Below, in pieces: positions 1 through 9,769 of a stretch of DNA of 64,000 bases (positions are counted from its first letter, which is position 1; every line of letters starts with the position of its first letter). The position numbers and the translations under genes were made by a program. The stretch is taken from the NCBI GenBank assembly GCA_951804985.1, contig OX638132.1, forward strand, positions 41,103,152 through 41,167,151, given 5' to 3'. A model generated the notes under the pieces. It was not told the origin of the DNA and searched no databases. It was given only the letters and a program-made list of their open reading frames with translations. This DNA is from Dryomyza anilis (taxonomy: Eukaryota > Arthropoda > Insecta > Diptera > Dryomyzidae).

Positions 1-23
1 TATATATATATATATATATATAT
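1..23. repeat. TA microsatellite (window edge)
   Basis: Uninterrupted TA dinucleotides run from the first base of the window, so the array is cut by the window boundary. A much longer TA array lies at 61955-62083. Confidence 0.95.
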
Positions 24-59
24 AGTATATTCATGTTCGTAATTTGAAACTTAGTACTG

Positions 60-500
60 GTACCCTCTTATTTTGTTTATTTATATAAATGTTTACTACA
101 ATAGTTTTTTTCAACTCATTAAAACCCAAATACCAAGATACCCGGTAAATACAAATAGTTATACCGAGACAGAGAGTATAGATATTATAAGATGTCTCAT
201 ACGAACTCGTTCGGATTTACTCCTTGTAGTGTAGTGCCCAAAGATGAGTCCCAGTATTTTCGGAGATCTTGTCAATGTGGACAAAATTAGGAATGAACAA
301 AATTACTAATTATTATAAACAATTAATTAAATAAATTACTTAAATTACAATTATTACATTTACCTTATTATTATTATAATCAAATATTTATTATAATTAT
401 TTTATTATTAAAATTGTTACCACTTTTGGTAATACCATGTTTACAAAGAATTTTAATCATAACCAAATTTAAAATTATAAATTAAAAAGTAAAAAATAAA
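60..500. other. AT-rich interval, no gene seen
   Basis: Short AT-rich stretches with stops in all frames. No motif, splice signal or repeat relationship to the rest of the window was recognised. Confidence 0.5.
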
Positions 501-509
501 TCATATCAA

Positions 510-680
510 TAATTTATTTTTTATATATAATATTTCATATTTTATATTATATTTTTTATTTTATATTTTAGATTTTATATTTTGTATTTTATATTTTAAA
601 TTTTATATTTCATATTATATATTTTTTTTATATTTTAAGTTTTATATTTTATAATTTAGTTTTTATATTTTTTATTCCGC
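510..680. repeat. Degenerate TTTTATAT-type simple repeat
   Basis: About 170 bases of near-periodic TTTTATATTTTATAT with point changes. It is a decayed low-complexity array, unlike the perfect 8-bp arrays later in the window. Confidence 0.8.
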
Positions 681-699
681 TAATGCATTTGTGAAAATC

Positions 700-1180
700 A
701 ATGAATTTATTGACTCTTGGTATTCGATAACCGGATCATCAAGAGATTATAGGACTCATAGGTTCTAATCAGAAACAAAGTTTGAAATAAACAACATTTA
801 AAAATTTAGGTGGCCGTCAGACATGTAATGTCCCATATATACTTTTTATATCAGAAAATGTTGGTCCTGGGGGACATTTTTGTAATAATACAATCAAAAT
901 TAATTATTTTCATTATTTTGAAATCTTTTAAGAGCTCAATAGCTTAAAAAACGCAGTTTATGATAAAAGTGAAATAGTGAGTTTGTACAGCGAAATTTTT
1001 AATAAAAAGCCAAATTGAAATTCAAAAAACAATACCTTCAAATAAAGTTTAATATGACAATTATGGGTACAAAAAAGAACACCAGTGATGTTCCAAGCTT
1101 AATTTTCAGCGTGCCTTAATTAGGAAAAAAGGTATATTTTTCAGCGAAAAAGTGCCTTATAAAGAAAAAATGAAATGGAT
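700..1180. other. Intergenic, no gene seen
   Basis: AT-rich sequence without an open frame of note. No relation to another part of the window was recognised. Confidence 0.45.
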
Positions 1181-1184
1181 ACTA

Positions 1185-1410
1185 TAATAATAAACGTCTC
1201 AATAATAATAATAAACGTCTATGTGATACAAAAATTGAATCGTTTTGTACGTAATTATGCGAGTTTTCTCAAAATGGTCGCATGTTTTCTTTGTAAATAT
1301 CCACATTATTAAACGCGACATTCGTTAGGACTCTATTTAATGTAAAAATCACTATATTTAACCATTCTTATTTATTAATAGAAATTAATTATTCATCAAA
1401 TCCCTCTTAT
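1185..1410. repeat. Dispersed repeat, family K, copy 1
   Basis: Shares a colinear block with 23312-23545, including TCAAAATGGTCGCATGT, TCCACATTATTAAACGCGAC and the downstream CTCTTATGGCAAC. The two copies differ by scattered substitutions and indels. No coding content and no clear termini. Confidence 0.75.
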
Positions 1411-1544
1411 GGCAACGGGCTCAAAAATAAATACAAACATGCTCGACTGTCCAATAAAAAAATTAAATATCATAAACAATTTATCCCCAAATCATGTATC
1501 TTTTTATTATCGTGTGACTACGATTCGTTTCCAGTCCCCTTCGT

Positions 1545-1800
1545 CTAAAATTTGTGTAACGTATTTCAACCGTTTCGCTCTTGAAATCGAACGTTTGTTC
1601 AAAATTTTTGTTTTACCAACTATTTTTCATAAAGAAAAAAATTTTTACTTTGTTGTATGATTTATATGCTTGCAATAAAAAAAACTCTCAAAATGAGCGT
1701 ACTCAACGTTTCGTATGTTACATGAATCAAAAATTGTAGTCACACGATATTCAACCGACATTCAAACGAATTGTAATCGATATCGCTGTCACCGGGAAAT
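1545..1800. repeat. Dispersed repeat, family L, copy 1
   Basis: Colinear with 62090-62345. Shared blocks include GTAACGTATTTC, AGCGTACTCAACGTTTCGT, AAAATTGTAGTCACA and ACCGGGAAATA. The small open frame at 1409-1660 runs into this repeat, so it is not taken as a gene. Confidence 0.75.
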
Positions 1801-2184
1801 ACATGATTGACACGTTAATTTTCTCAGTTTCTTTTAATATTTTGTCAGTTAAATTTTCGTGTAACAGAATTCGAACGGCCAAATAAAATCATACTTTTTC
1901 AAACTGTTTTTAATAGAGCGACAGAACCATGACGAACAGGAGACAGGAGAACAATATTGTATTGGCATCCAGTTCTAGGCTATGTTTAATATTTCTAGTC
2001 TCTAGCTCATCGGGAAGTTAGTTTAAAATAATTTTTAAAATTTGTACCGAACAGACAGAAACAAAACGTTTTAAAATAGAAATACGCATCAGTTAATACT
2101 ATTAAGTTTTAATATAATATTTAACAAGGCGTATTCTAAAATTAATGGTACAGACAAAATATTAATTATTTGACTATTATTCTC

Positions 2185-2622
2185 TAACCAGAATTGCGTA
2201 GCACGACGGAAAATCCGCGGCGTCAAAAATGCGGCGGTTGTAAAAAGTAGTGAAATCCGCTATTTAAACAGAATTGCGACGGGGACGAAAAAAAACGTTT
2301 TTTTTTTTTTTAAATTTATGATATAATTGAAGTTTTTCGAATTTCATGCTTCTTAATTGTTTTAATTATTATAAAGTGCAGTCTTTATAAATAAAATAAA
2401 CATTTTATCAGCACAATGTCGAATTAAATAACAATTCATAATGTTTTCAATAAAATGGAATTCTGTTCCACTGCCGCTCGATGGCAAATAGAAATAAATC
2501 TAAATCGACGGAAAATTCGCGGAGTAAAAATCATCACAGCTGCAGTTCTGTGCCATATCGTAAGGTTATGTGCGTTTTAATTCACCGCGGTTTTTCCGTC
2601 GTCTGCAGCAATTCTGGTTATA
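2185..2622. mobile_element. MITE with ~37-bp terminal inverted repeats
   Basis: The left end (TAACCAGAATTGC, then ACGACGGAAAATCCGCGG) is mirrored at the right end near 2586-2622. A second, inner pair of related half-repeats near 2270-2290 and 2455-2520 again contains GACGGAAAA and CCGC motifs, so the element is internally palindromic. No transposase frame is present; the open frame starting at 2481 merely crosses its right end. The target duplication is not clear. The superfamily is undetermined. Confidence 0.7.
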
Positions 2623-2934
2623 GTCATAATTTAAAAAAAAAAAATACCTCATTTAGTAAAATTTCAAACATTTTAATTGCTTATAATAGTTACATGATAA
2701 TTAAAAATATATTAAATTTGTATAAGGCAATAAATTCTATTACATTCAAAATGAGATCAAACTTGATGCTATACGACGCACAGATGCAAAGTTATATAAT
2801 TTTTAAAAAAGGACCATGCGTCATTTTCATAATTTTCAAATATTTTGACAAAAAGCAAAAAAAAAATATTGGTGGGCTTATTTTCAATAAGCAATTCATA
2901 AAAAAAAATTGAAGCAAATCCAAAAATATTTCGT

Positions 2935-3399
2935 GTCCGTTTTGAAAAAGAATATCTCATATGCAGATATTTACAAGAGATTTGTCATAACACTAATGAA
3001 AATTGTGATATTTACAATAGACTCACAGCAAACATCCTGAGTTCTTGGACATTTACAACAAAACGGTTGCCTTGTTTTGACATTTGACTACTATAAAAAA
3101 TGTTTTAATTCTAGAATAATTAAAAACCATTTGATACCTTTTATATCAATTCAATAAAAATTACTCCGTGAATTCTAATGGTGTACATTTTCCAAATATT
3201 CCTCAACTATCTTCATATGATGTTTAATTGATGGTTGCTATAAATAATCGTAAAATTGAAAGATATTTTCCAGCAATATTTAAATTATTTGTCGGATGTT
3301 TGAAAGATGTTTGTCTCAAAGCCGATATTAATAATTTGTAAATAAGTTGATATTTAGGACAGTGATATTTCCGGTAAACATCTTTGTTTTCTTAGTGTA
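2935..3399. mobile_element. Family T DNA element, copy 1 (5' truncated)
   Basis: Colinear with the right parts of the copies at 16943-17768 and 26284-27159, including AGCAAACATCCTGAGTTCTTGG and the terminal inverted repeat CATCTTTGTTTTCTTAGTG followed by TA. The left terminus and most of the internal exon-like module are missing. Confidence 0.8.
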
Positions 3400-4236
3400 C
3401 ATTATCTTGTTATTTATATACAAGCCTATTATGTTGTAAACTTTAAAAGCGTTTTCAGCAAAGTCGATTTTTTGAGTTACGACACTCTTGTGGTAAATGA
3501 GCGATATGTAGATATACTAGATGTGTTTAAATTTCTGAATAAAATCGATGACAAGTTTCAAATGTTTGTAGTAGTGTATTACAGCACTACAATCTGTGTT
3601 GTAGGGCTTTCTTGACATCCCAGTGTTTCGTTACGACTTATTTCCGATCTATTTCAGATCTGCTACTACGAATTTTCGAACAACACTGTGCGTATCGAAT
3701 CAGTTTTCGTACGTGATTAGAATCTGAATCGGGCTTAATGGAAGAACTTCCCGACTAGATTTTTAAGACAATTGTGTCAGTTTTGCGAACGAAGTACGAA
3801 ACGAAGTAACGATTAAAATGACAAAAAACAGAACAGCATGAAAAGGGAATCAGTTCAGTATAGAATGACAGCATGCTGATCTAAACGCTAACTCAAAAGA
3901 AAATTGATGACATTAAATTCAAAGTTTTATTTATTTTTTTAAAGATGAGTTTTATTTATATGTTTTGTATGAACCTATTATGTAATCATTGTAATACATA
4001 TAATTACTTGTCTGCATAAACAATTTTTAATTACGTTACATTTTCAAATTAAAACGTTATTTTAGTTTAACGGAGCAAACGTCGATTGCATTAAATGTTG
4101 TGTTTTACATTTCATGGCAATCGACATTTGTCCAATGCGTAATTGAAAAAGCGGCACTTTCATATTTGCAACGGCTGCACACATATTTTAACATAACCAC
4201 AACTATTCGGAAACTAAATTTGACTACTAAATTTTA
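3400..4236. other. Intergenic with one imperfect inverted repeat
   Basis: No gene recognised. Around 4077-4128 a short inverted repeat is visible: GTCGATTGC at 4081-4089 is mirrored by GCAATCGAC at 4117-4125, and the flanking CAAAC/ATTTG extends the stem. It may be the remains of a small foldback element. Confidence 0.4.
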
Positions 4237-4367
4237 TTACATTTGACTCTTTTGGCATGTCTTCCACGCCCGTTGAACGCTCCCCGTAAACATATTTTGA
4301 TGTCCCACTGAATATTCCATAGCCTTCAAAAGTTCCCCGTCATTTTTAATATGGTTCCAATTTATTT
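4237..4367 (-). CDS. Putative 3'-terminal exon of an unidentified gene
   Basis: On the minus strand a good acceptor (TGTTCTAAGTTTCAG) is followed at once by 42 open codons and a TAA. The peptide has ordinary protein composition rather than AT-run composition, with the stretch DGELLKAMEYSVGHQNMF and then GSVQRAWKTC. Immediately upstream on the same strand are two intron-like segments ending in nearly identical acceptors, so the gene-like context spans about 4237-4600. The phase of the upstream exon-like pieces does not fit this frame exactly, so the locus is probably decayed. I do not recognise the family. It could be a pseudogene or captured exon. Confidence 0.45.
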
Positions 4368-4540
4368 CTGAAACTTAGAACAGTTAATTTTAATTTAATA
4401 TATTATAAAAAGCTAAACTTACATTTTAGTAGCTGCACCTGTCCTTTAACCACTTCATTCGAACGAAGTCTTTATTTCTGGAACTTAGAACAATTAATAT
4501 TAATTTAATAAAATATAAAAAGCTAAACTTACATTTCAGC
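4359..4540. repeat. Tandem duplication, ~110-bp unit
   Basis: Two copies of a block that begins TTTATTTCTG and runs through AAAAAGCTAAACTTACATTT (about 4359-4430 and 4467-4540). On the minus strand each copy contains a donor (ATGTAAGT) and an acceptor, so the duplication has doubled an intron. Confidence 0.75.
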
Positions 4541-5080
4541 AGCTGCAAAATTTGTATTTTCATGAAAATTTTCGCTGTCTAAATTATTTGACAAGTCAAA
4601 GCAGTTTCCATAGCAACATTTTAAAATGACGAAAAACAAAATAAAGAAATATAAAATAGACAGTCATTGAAAATAAATTCTCTCTGAAAAAATGGAAGAA
4701 GGGGAAATAGCTTAAATGACAGAAAATTTAGATACGGAATAGTCAGGGCTGGTCTGAGTTCACACTGGGATATTTTAAAAGTACACCAAAGTTGTACTCA
4801 GAGAAGTATATAATTTACTACTTTTTCAATAATATTACTTAAAAAATATAAAATTTTGAAAAAAATCATGGCTTATGGGGAGGCGGCGATCGATCCCTTA
4901 TCCTCCAGTGGATCCGCCACTGTATGTATGGCAACTAAATGTCTAACCTGTATATGAGGGACATCCAATCAATTTAAAATTTTGGTGAAATTAATTTTTT
5001 ATATAAATGATCAAAATGAGAGAGTACTACCTTAAATCATAAAAGAAATTTAATATTTAAAATATATTTATATTATACAG

Positions 5081-5251
5081 CACATGGGATCCCGGGAAGG
5101 CGTTGCTGCAAAAATAGATGCTGATACTAGAGTGAAACTGGACGATATGGAACGTGCCATTCACTCACGTAAGGAGCCAGTAATTGCGGAAATATTGCAA
5201 CTGGTCTATAATATTTCACCAGAAATGCACAAAAATTACGCTAAGAAGTAA
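5081..5251 (+). CDS. Vha13: V-type proton ATPase subunit G, terminal exon
   Basis: After the acceptor TATATTATACAG, 56 codons and TAA are open in phase 0, starting at the histidine codon. The peptide begins HMGSREGVAAKIDADTRVKL and ends near LQLVYNISPEMHKNY. This is the conserved C-terminal half of V-ATPase subunit G, the small stator protein of the peripheral stalk that tethers the V1 sector to the membrane sector. Family proteins are about 115-120 residues, so roughly the first half, a charged helical region, must lie in another exon. That exon was not found in the upstream 5 kb. Two AATAAA-like signals follow within about 70 bases of the stop. The frame is intact, which fits a real gene with a long intron or a recent isolated copy. 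The symbol is the fly orthologue name. Confidence 0.85.
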   Translation, partial: HMGSREGVAAKIDADTRVKLDDMERAIHSRKEPVIAEILQLVYNISPEMHKNYAKK

Positions 5252-6388
5252 ATATGAAGTTTTCAAGTTCTAATAATAAATAACGCAAATGTTAAATTAA
5301 TACAATATAATAAATATATTTCCTGTTACATTAAATTCAATTATTTTGTTTCATTATATGGTACAATTATTACTCTATAGATAGTCACGTGTTGCATATT
5401 CTCATATGATGCACGTCAATAATCCTTTATTATTTTATACAAGGTTTTCATTTTTTTTTTTGTTACGAAAATATGTAATTTGCTCCATTGCACAGTGGGC
5501 TGTGAATTAAAAAGTTTGGCCATAATTTACGATATTTGGTTCTTTAGTGTTTTCGAGGTCTCTGAAAACGTATCTGATATCAAAAATTTAAAATTAAAAA
5601 TGGCGGATTCAATATGACGAATGAAAATTTTAAATATTACTACAGTATGGAAGATTAACTTTCTTTATTTTTAAATTCTTTATTATTGTGAATTTAGCTA
5701 TATTCCAAAAATTTCGTCATTGTCTGCAATAAACAGGATAAACAATAATCAGCCTTATCGTGAATCTCGGGAGAATATGCGATTCCCCCGAATTTACTAA
5801 CTCTCGGGAATCAAATACACCTATTGTGAAATTCTCAAGAATTGAAATTCCCCCGAATTAAGTTCGAATTCCAATAAACAACAATCGAACATACTTTCAA
5901 GTTTTTTGACTTCACAAACTGTCAATAAATTAAATTTATATTGCTGTTAAAATTAAATTAAATTGGTTTTTAATTCTAATATGCATAACATTGCTTATAG
6001 ACACCTGGCTGAAGAGGAGGATTGTCTCATTTTATGAACTAACTAGTTCGTTTATGAAACCAAAAAATTATGTGAAAACACGATAGTGAAAGGACTTGTG
6101 TTCTGTATTATTGAAGATGGAAAACGAGAGCGTTTTTTTAGAGTTTACGCGCATTTATAGACTTAAGCTCAATTTGTTCTAAAACTGTTTTTAATCGAAT
6201 ACAAAAATTGTTTTTTTTTATATGTTAGTGTAACTTCGAAATAAAAATAAAATACAGGGGGTTTTAATTATGATTCTATATAAACGAAAATTAATTAATA
6301 AATATATGAATAATTGTGCTCGAACATTCCGGCGACGTTGAAAAATCTATCTTTAATTATTTAATAGCACTGCCAGCTTATGTAACAC
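5252..6388. other. 3' flank and intergenic repeats, no gene seen
   Basis: The first ~90 bases are the likely 3' UTR of the V-ATPase exon. Around 5770-5860 short blocks with ATTCCCCCGAATT and CTCGGGA recur in both orientations and may be a decayed small palindromic element. Nothing else was recognised. Confidence 0.4.
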
Positions 6389-6650
6389 CTCTTGTTGTTT
6401 TTATTTCAGCTACACGAATTTTCCCATTTTGCCAGGTACAGTATCAATAACGCAGTCAATCAAACATTTTTGAGGTGGCAAATTATCTTCATGTATCAAT
6501 ACTAAGGTGCCAGCTTGTAGTTCGTCGTGGACGCTGCACCAACGGTGACGTTGGTCTTTGATATATTCTACAGACCATTTTTTCCAAAACCGCGGCTTTG
6601 TGGCACTAAATCGCTTCCATTCTAGATAACTTATTTCGTTGCAGTCAATT
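6389..6650 (-). pseudogene. BEL/Pao copy 1: C-terminal DUF5641 domain
   Basis: Minus-strand translation with one frame change gives the typical end of a BEL/Pao polyprotein: a WKRF...FWKKWSVEYI block, then GTLVLIHEDNLPP, then PGKMGKIRVAEIKT. This C-terminal DUF5641 region follows the integrase core. The sequence that follows on the minus strand, TGTTACATAAGC, resembles the start of a BEL-type LTR. Stops and a frameshift show that it is dead. Confidence 0.75.
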
Positions 6651-7197
6651 CATGATCTCTATTAAAGCAGCTGTTAATTCTTTAAATGCTAATTTAGCGT
6701 TTGCCAGCGTTCGATATAAATGCCCCTTTGCTGATTTAACAGCAGACTCCCAAATGCCGCCAAAATGTGGTGCCCTGGGTGGAAGGAAATGAAATGTTAT
6801 AAATTGAGAAGAACACAAATTTAATATATTATTTTGATAGTTTTTATTGGTGAAATGCTCCTTTAGATCATTTAATTTCGAGTTCGCTCCAATTGCACAA
6901 AATATGTCAGATGGGAGTCCGCAGCGTTCAATTAACCGCTTCATTGCAGCGATGAAGACATCAGCTGTCAAATCCGAAATAGGTTCAATGAGAACCGCCT
7001 TTGACGAAAACTGCGACATAGCGTTTATATGGTTGCTTCCCACGAATTTTTAAATAGGTGTTTATATGACCACAAAAGTCCTCTCTTTGAAACGGCCTGG
7101 CTGATTGCACACGTTCACGTGCAAGACTACCTGTTGCGGTGTTTTGCGAGTTTATAAAGCGGAGATTATTAGCGGAGCGAAAATGAAAAGCGTGCAT
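6645..7197 (-). pseudogene. BEL/Pao copy 1: integrase core
   Basis: Minus-strand frames at 6985-7197 and 6645-7043 together give the BEL/Pao integrase core: DFCGHINTYLKIRGKQPYK, then AVLIEPISDLTADVFIAAMK, then PPRAPHFGGIWESAVKSAKG. The catalytic aspartate region around CAIGANSKLNDL is damaged (the expected CDNGTNF is shortened) and the two frames are offset, so it cannot make an active enzyme. Upstream, at about 7140-7205, the sequence matches the LTR-like stretch at 19249-19335. Most of gag-pol is therefore deleted and LTR-like DNA abuts the integrase. Confidence 0.85.
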
Positions 7198-7205
7198 TTT
7201 AAATC

Positions 7206-8049
7206 AACTTAAACTAACAACTCACCCCAGACACAATTTTAAAAAGACTCTATCGGTTCGATGCTTATCCTATATGCGAATCGTACAACAAAAATATGTT
7301 GGTTGTTGCATTTGAAATCCAGCAATTGTATCGTGTTACATATGCCGTTGCATAAGATCGAAGAAATCAACAACAAAACACGTGTTAATTACAGTTTTAC
7401 AAAAAAAAAAGAATTGTTTGTGTACAATAATAACTTTTTCTTGTAAACGATAATGGCTGAATGGACCATTCTGAGCACCCCTGATTTTTATATCAGCAAA
7501 TCCTTGACAATACGGCACAATTTCAAGTTTTAATTAAAACAATTCGCGTTGCAAAACCGACGAAAGTAAACATTGATGTTTACAAATGAACACAATTTTC
7601 AATACTGAAAAATTTTGAAGGAAATTTTGATATTTGTATACAAAATTTTCTGTCGAAAACTTGTTGATCAAGCTTTTAAAACTTAAGCAGATGTTTCAAT
7701 ACGACTTGTTTTGCTTGCTTGGCTTTGACAGATGAATAGAAATATATGCGTTTATATAGTACCATGATACAAATATATACAGGTACGATCACTCTCTCAT
7801 TTTTTTCCAATGTTTACTTTAGGTGACACTAGGCAAGTTTTTTGAAGTTTATTTTTAAAACCAAAACAAAATCGACAATTAAAAAAAAATCAATATAAAA
7901 TTCTATATAAAATTCTATCGCCCCCGCTCCCCCCCAAAAATGCGCACTTTTGAATTTTTCGAACAAATTTTCAAAAAAACACAACATGAAAAAAATGCGC
8001 CTAATATTCAGAATTCTGCGCCTTTTTAAATGAGCGGAAACTACAGAGA
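7206..8049. other. Repeat-derived flank of the 92-bp array
   Basis: No gene. Contains AAAATTTTCTGTCGAAAACTTG near 7640, also seen near 16020. At 7690-7731 there is a block that recurs inverted at 11984-12035. Short imperfect precursors of the 92-bp repeat begin at about 7940. Confidence 0.5.
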
Positions 8050-9760
8050 AAGGCGAAAAATTTGCAAAAAATCATAAAATTGCAAATTTTGCACCTCTAC
8101 AGAAGGGCGCAAAATATAGAGAAAGGCGCAAAATTTGCAAAAAAGTATAAAATTGCAAATGCGCCTTATTTACAAAATGTTTGCGCCTCTATAGAAGGGC
8201 GCTAAATATAGAGAAAGGCGCAAAATTCTTAAAAAAGCATAAAATTGCAAATGCGCCTAATTTACAAAATTTTTGCGCCTCTATAGAAGGGCGCAAAATA
8301 TAGAGAAAGGCGCAAAATTTTCAAAAAAGCATAAAATTGCAAATGCGTCTTATTTACAAAATGTTTGCGCCTCTATAGAAGGGCGCAAAATATACAGAAA
8401 GGCGCAAAATTTTCTAAAAAGTATAAAATTGAAAATGCGCCTAATTTACAAAATTTTTGAGCCTCTATAGAAGGACGCAAAATATAGAGAAAGGCGCAAA
8501 ATTCTCAAAAAAGCATAACATTGCAAATGCGCCTAATTTACAAAATGTTTGCGCCTCTATAGAAGGGCGCGAAATATAGAGAAAGGCGCAAAATTCTTAA
8601 AAAAGCATAAAATTGCAAATGCGCCTTATTTACAAAATGTTTGCGCCTCTGTAGAAGGGCGCAAAATATACAGAAAGGCGCAAAATTTTCTAAAAACCAT
8701 AAAATTGAAAATGCGCCTAATTTACAAAATTTTTGAGCCTCTATAGAAGGACGCAAAATATAGAGAAAGGCGCAAAATTCTCAAAAAAGCATAACATTGC
8801 AAATGCGCCTAATTTACAAAATGTTTGCGCCTCTATAGAAGGGCGCGAAATATAGAGAAAGGCGCAAAATTCTCAAAAAAGCATAAAATTGCAAATGCGC
8901 CTAATTTACAAAATTTTTGCACCTCTACAGAAGGGCGCAAAATATAGAGAAAGGCGCAAAATTCTCAAAAAGCATAAAATTGAAAATGCGCCTAATTTAC
9001 AAAATTTTTGCGCCTCTATAGAAGGGCGCAATATATAGAGAAAGGCGCAAAATTTTCAAAAAAGCATACAATTGCAAATGCGTCTTATTTACAAAATGTT
9101 CGCGCCTCTATAGAAGGGCGAAAAATATACAGAAAGGCGCAAAATTTTCTAAAAAGTATAAAATTTCAAATGCGCATTATTTACAAAATGTTTGCGCCTC
9201 TGTAGAAGGGCGCAAAATATACAGAAAGGCGCAAAATTTTCTAAAAAGCATATAATTTCAAATGCGCCTTATTTACAAAATGTTTGCGCCTCTATAGAAG
9301 GGCGCGAAATATAGAGAAAGGCGCAAAATTCTCAAAAAAGCATAAAATTGCAAATGCGCCTAATTTACAAAATTTTTGCACCTCTACAGAAGGGCGCAAA
9401 ATAGAAAGGCGCAAAATTCTCAAAAAGCATAAAATTCAAAATGCGCCTAATTTACAAAATTTTTGCGCCTCTATAGAAGGGCGCAAAATATAGAGAAAGG
9501 CGCAAAATTTTCAAAAAAGCATACAATTGCAAATGCGTCTTATTTACAAAATGTTCGCGCCTCTATAGAAGGGCGAAAAATATACAGAAAGGCGCAACAT
9601 TTTCTAAAAAGGGTAAAATTGCAAATGCGCCTAATTTACAAAATGTTTGCGCCTCTACAGAAGGGCGCTAAATATAGTAAAAGGCGCAAAATTTCAGAAT
9701 TTTTAGGCCTTTTTAAAAGACCGGTAACTACAGAGAAAGGCGCTAAATTTTCAAAAAAAT
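8050..9760. repeat. 92-bp tandem array rich in GGCGC/GCGCC
   Basis: About 18 head-to-tail units of 91-92 bp. Each has GCGCCTCTATAGAAGGGCGC, then a GGCGCAAAATT block and a TGCAAATGCGCC block. Spacing measured from successive GCGCCTCT starts (8183, 8275, 8367, 8551, 8643) is 92. A higher-order unit of three repeats (276 bp) is visible because the variant GAGCCTCTATAGAAGGACGC recurs at 8459 and 8735. The GC-rich pentamers punctuate very AT-rich DNA. Open frames of 65-99 codons inside the array arise only because the unit lacks stops in some frames and are not genes. Confidence 0.95.
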
Positions 9761-9769
9761 AAACACAAA

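Noticed and set aside
2481..2912. 143-codon open frame
   Set aside because: It begins inside the MITE right half and runs through AT-rich DNA with Lys/Asn/Ile composition. No domain or conservation.
3580..3900. Resemblance of this GC-richer stretch to the sequence upstream of the 30391/37941 ATG
   Set aside because: Only short words (ACGAA, GATGACATT) agree; the match is too weak to claim homology by eye.
8050..9760. CRISPR-like array
   Set aside because: Units are contiguous 92-bp tandem repeats without unique spacers, and the context is a fly genome. No cas-like genes.
8273..9762. Open frames of 65-99 codons within the 92-bp array
   Set aside because: They repeat with the array unit, occur on both strands and depend only on the unit lacking stops in some phases. 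They are a by-product of the tandem repeat.
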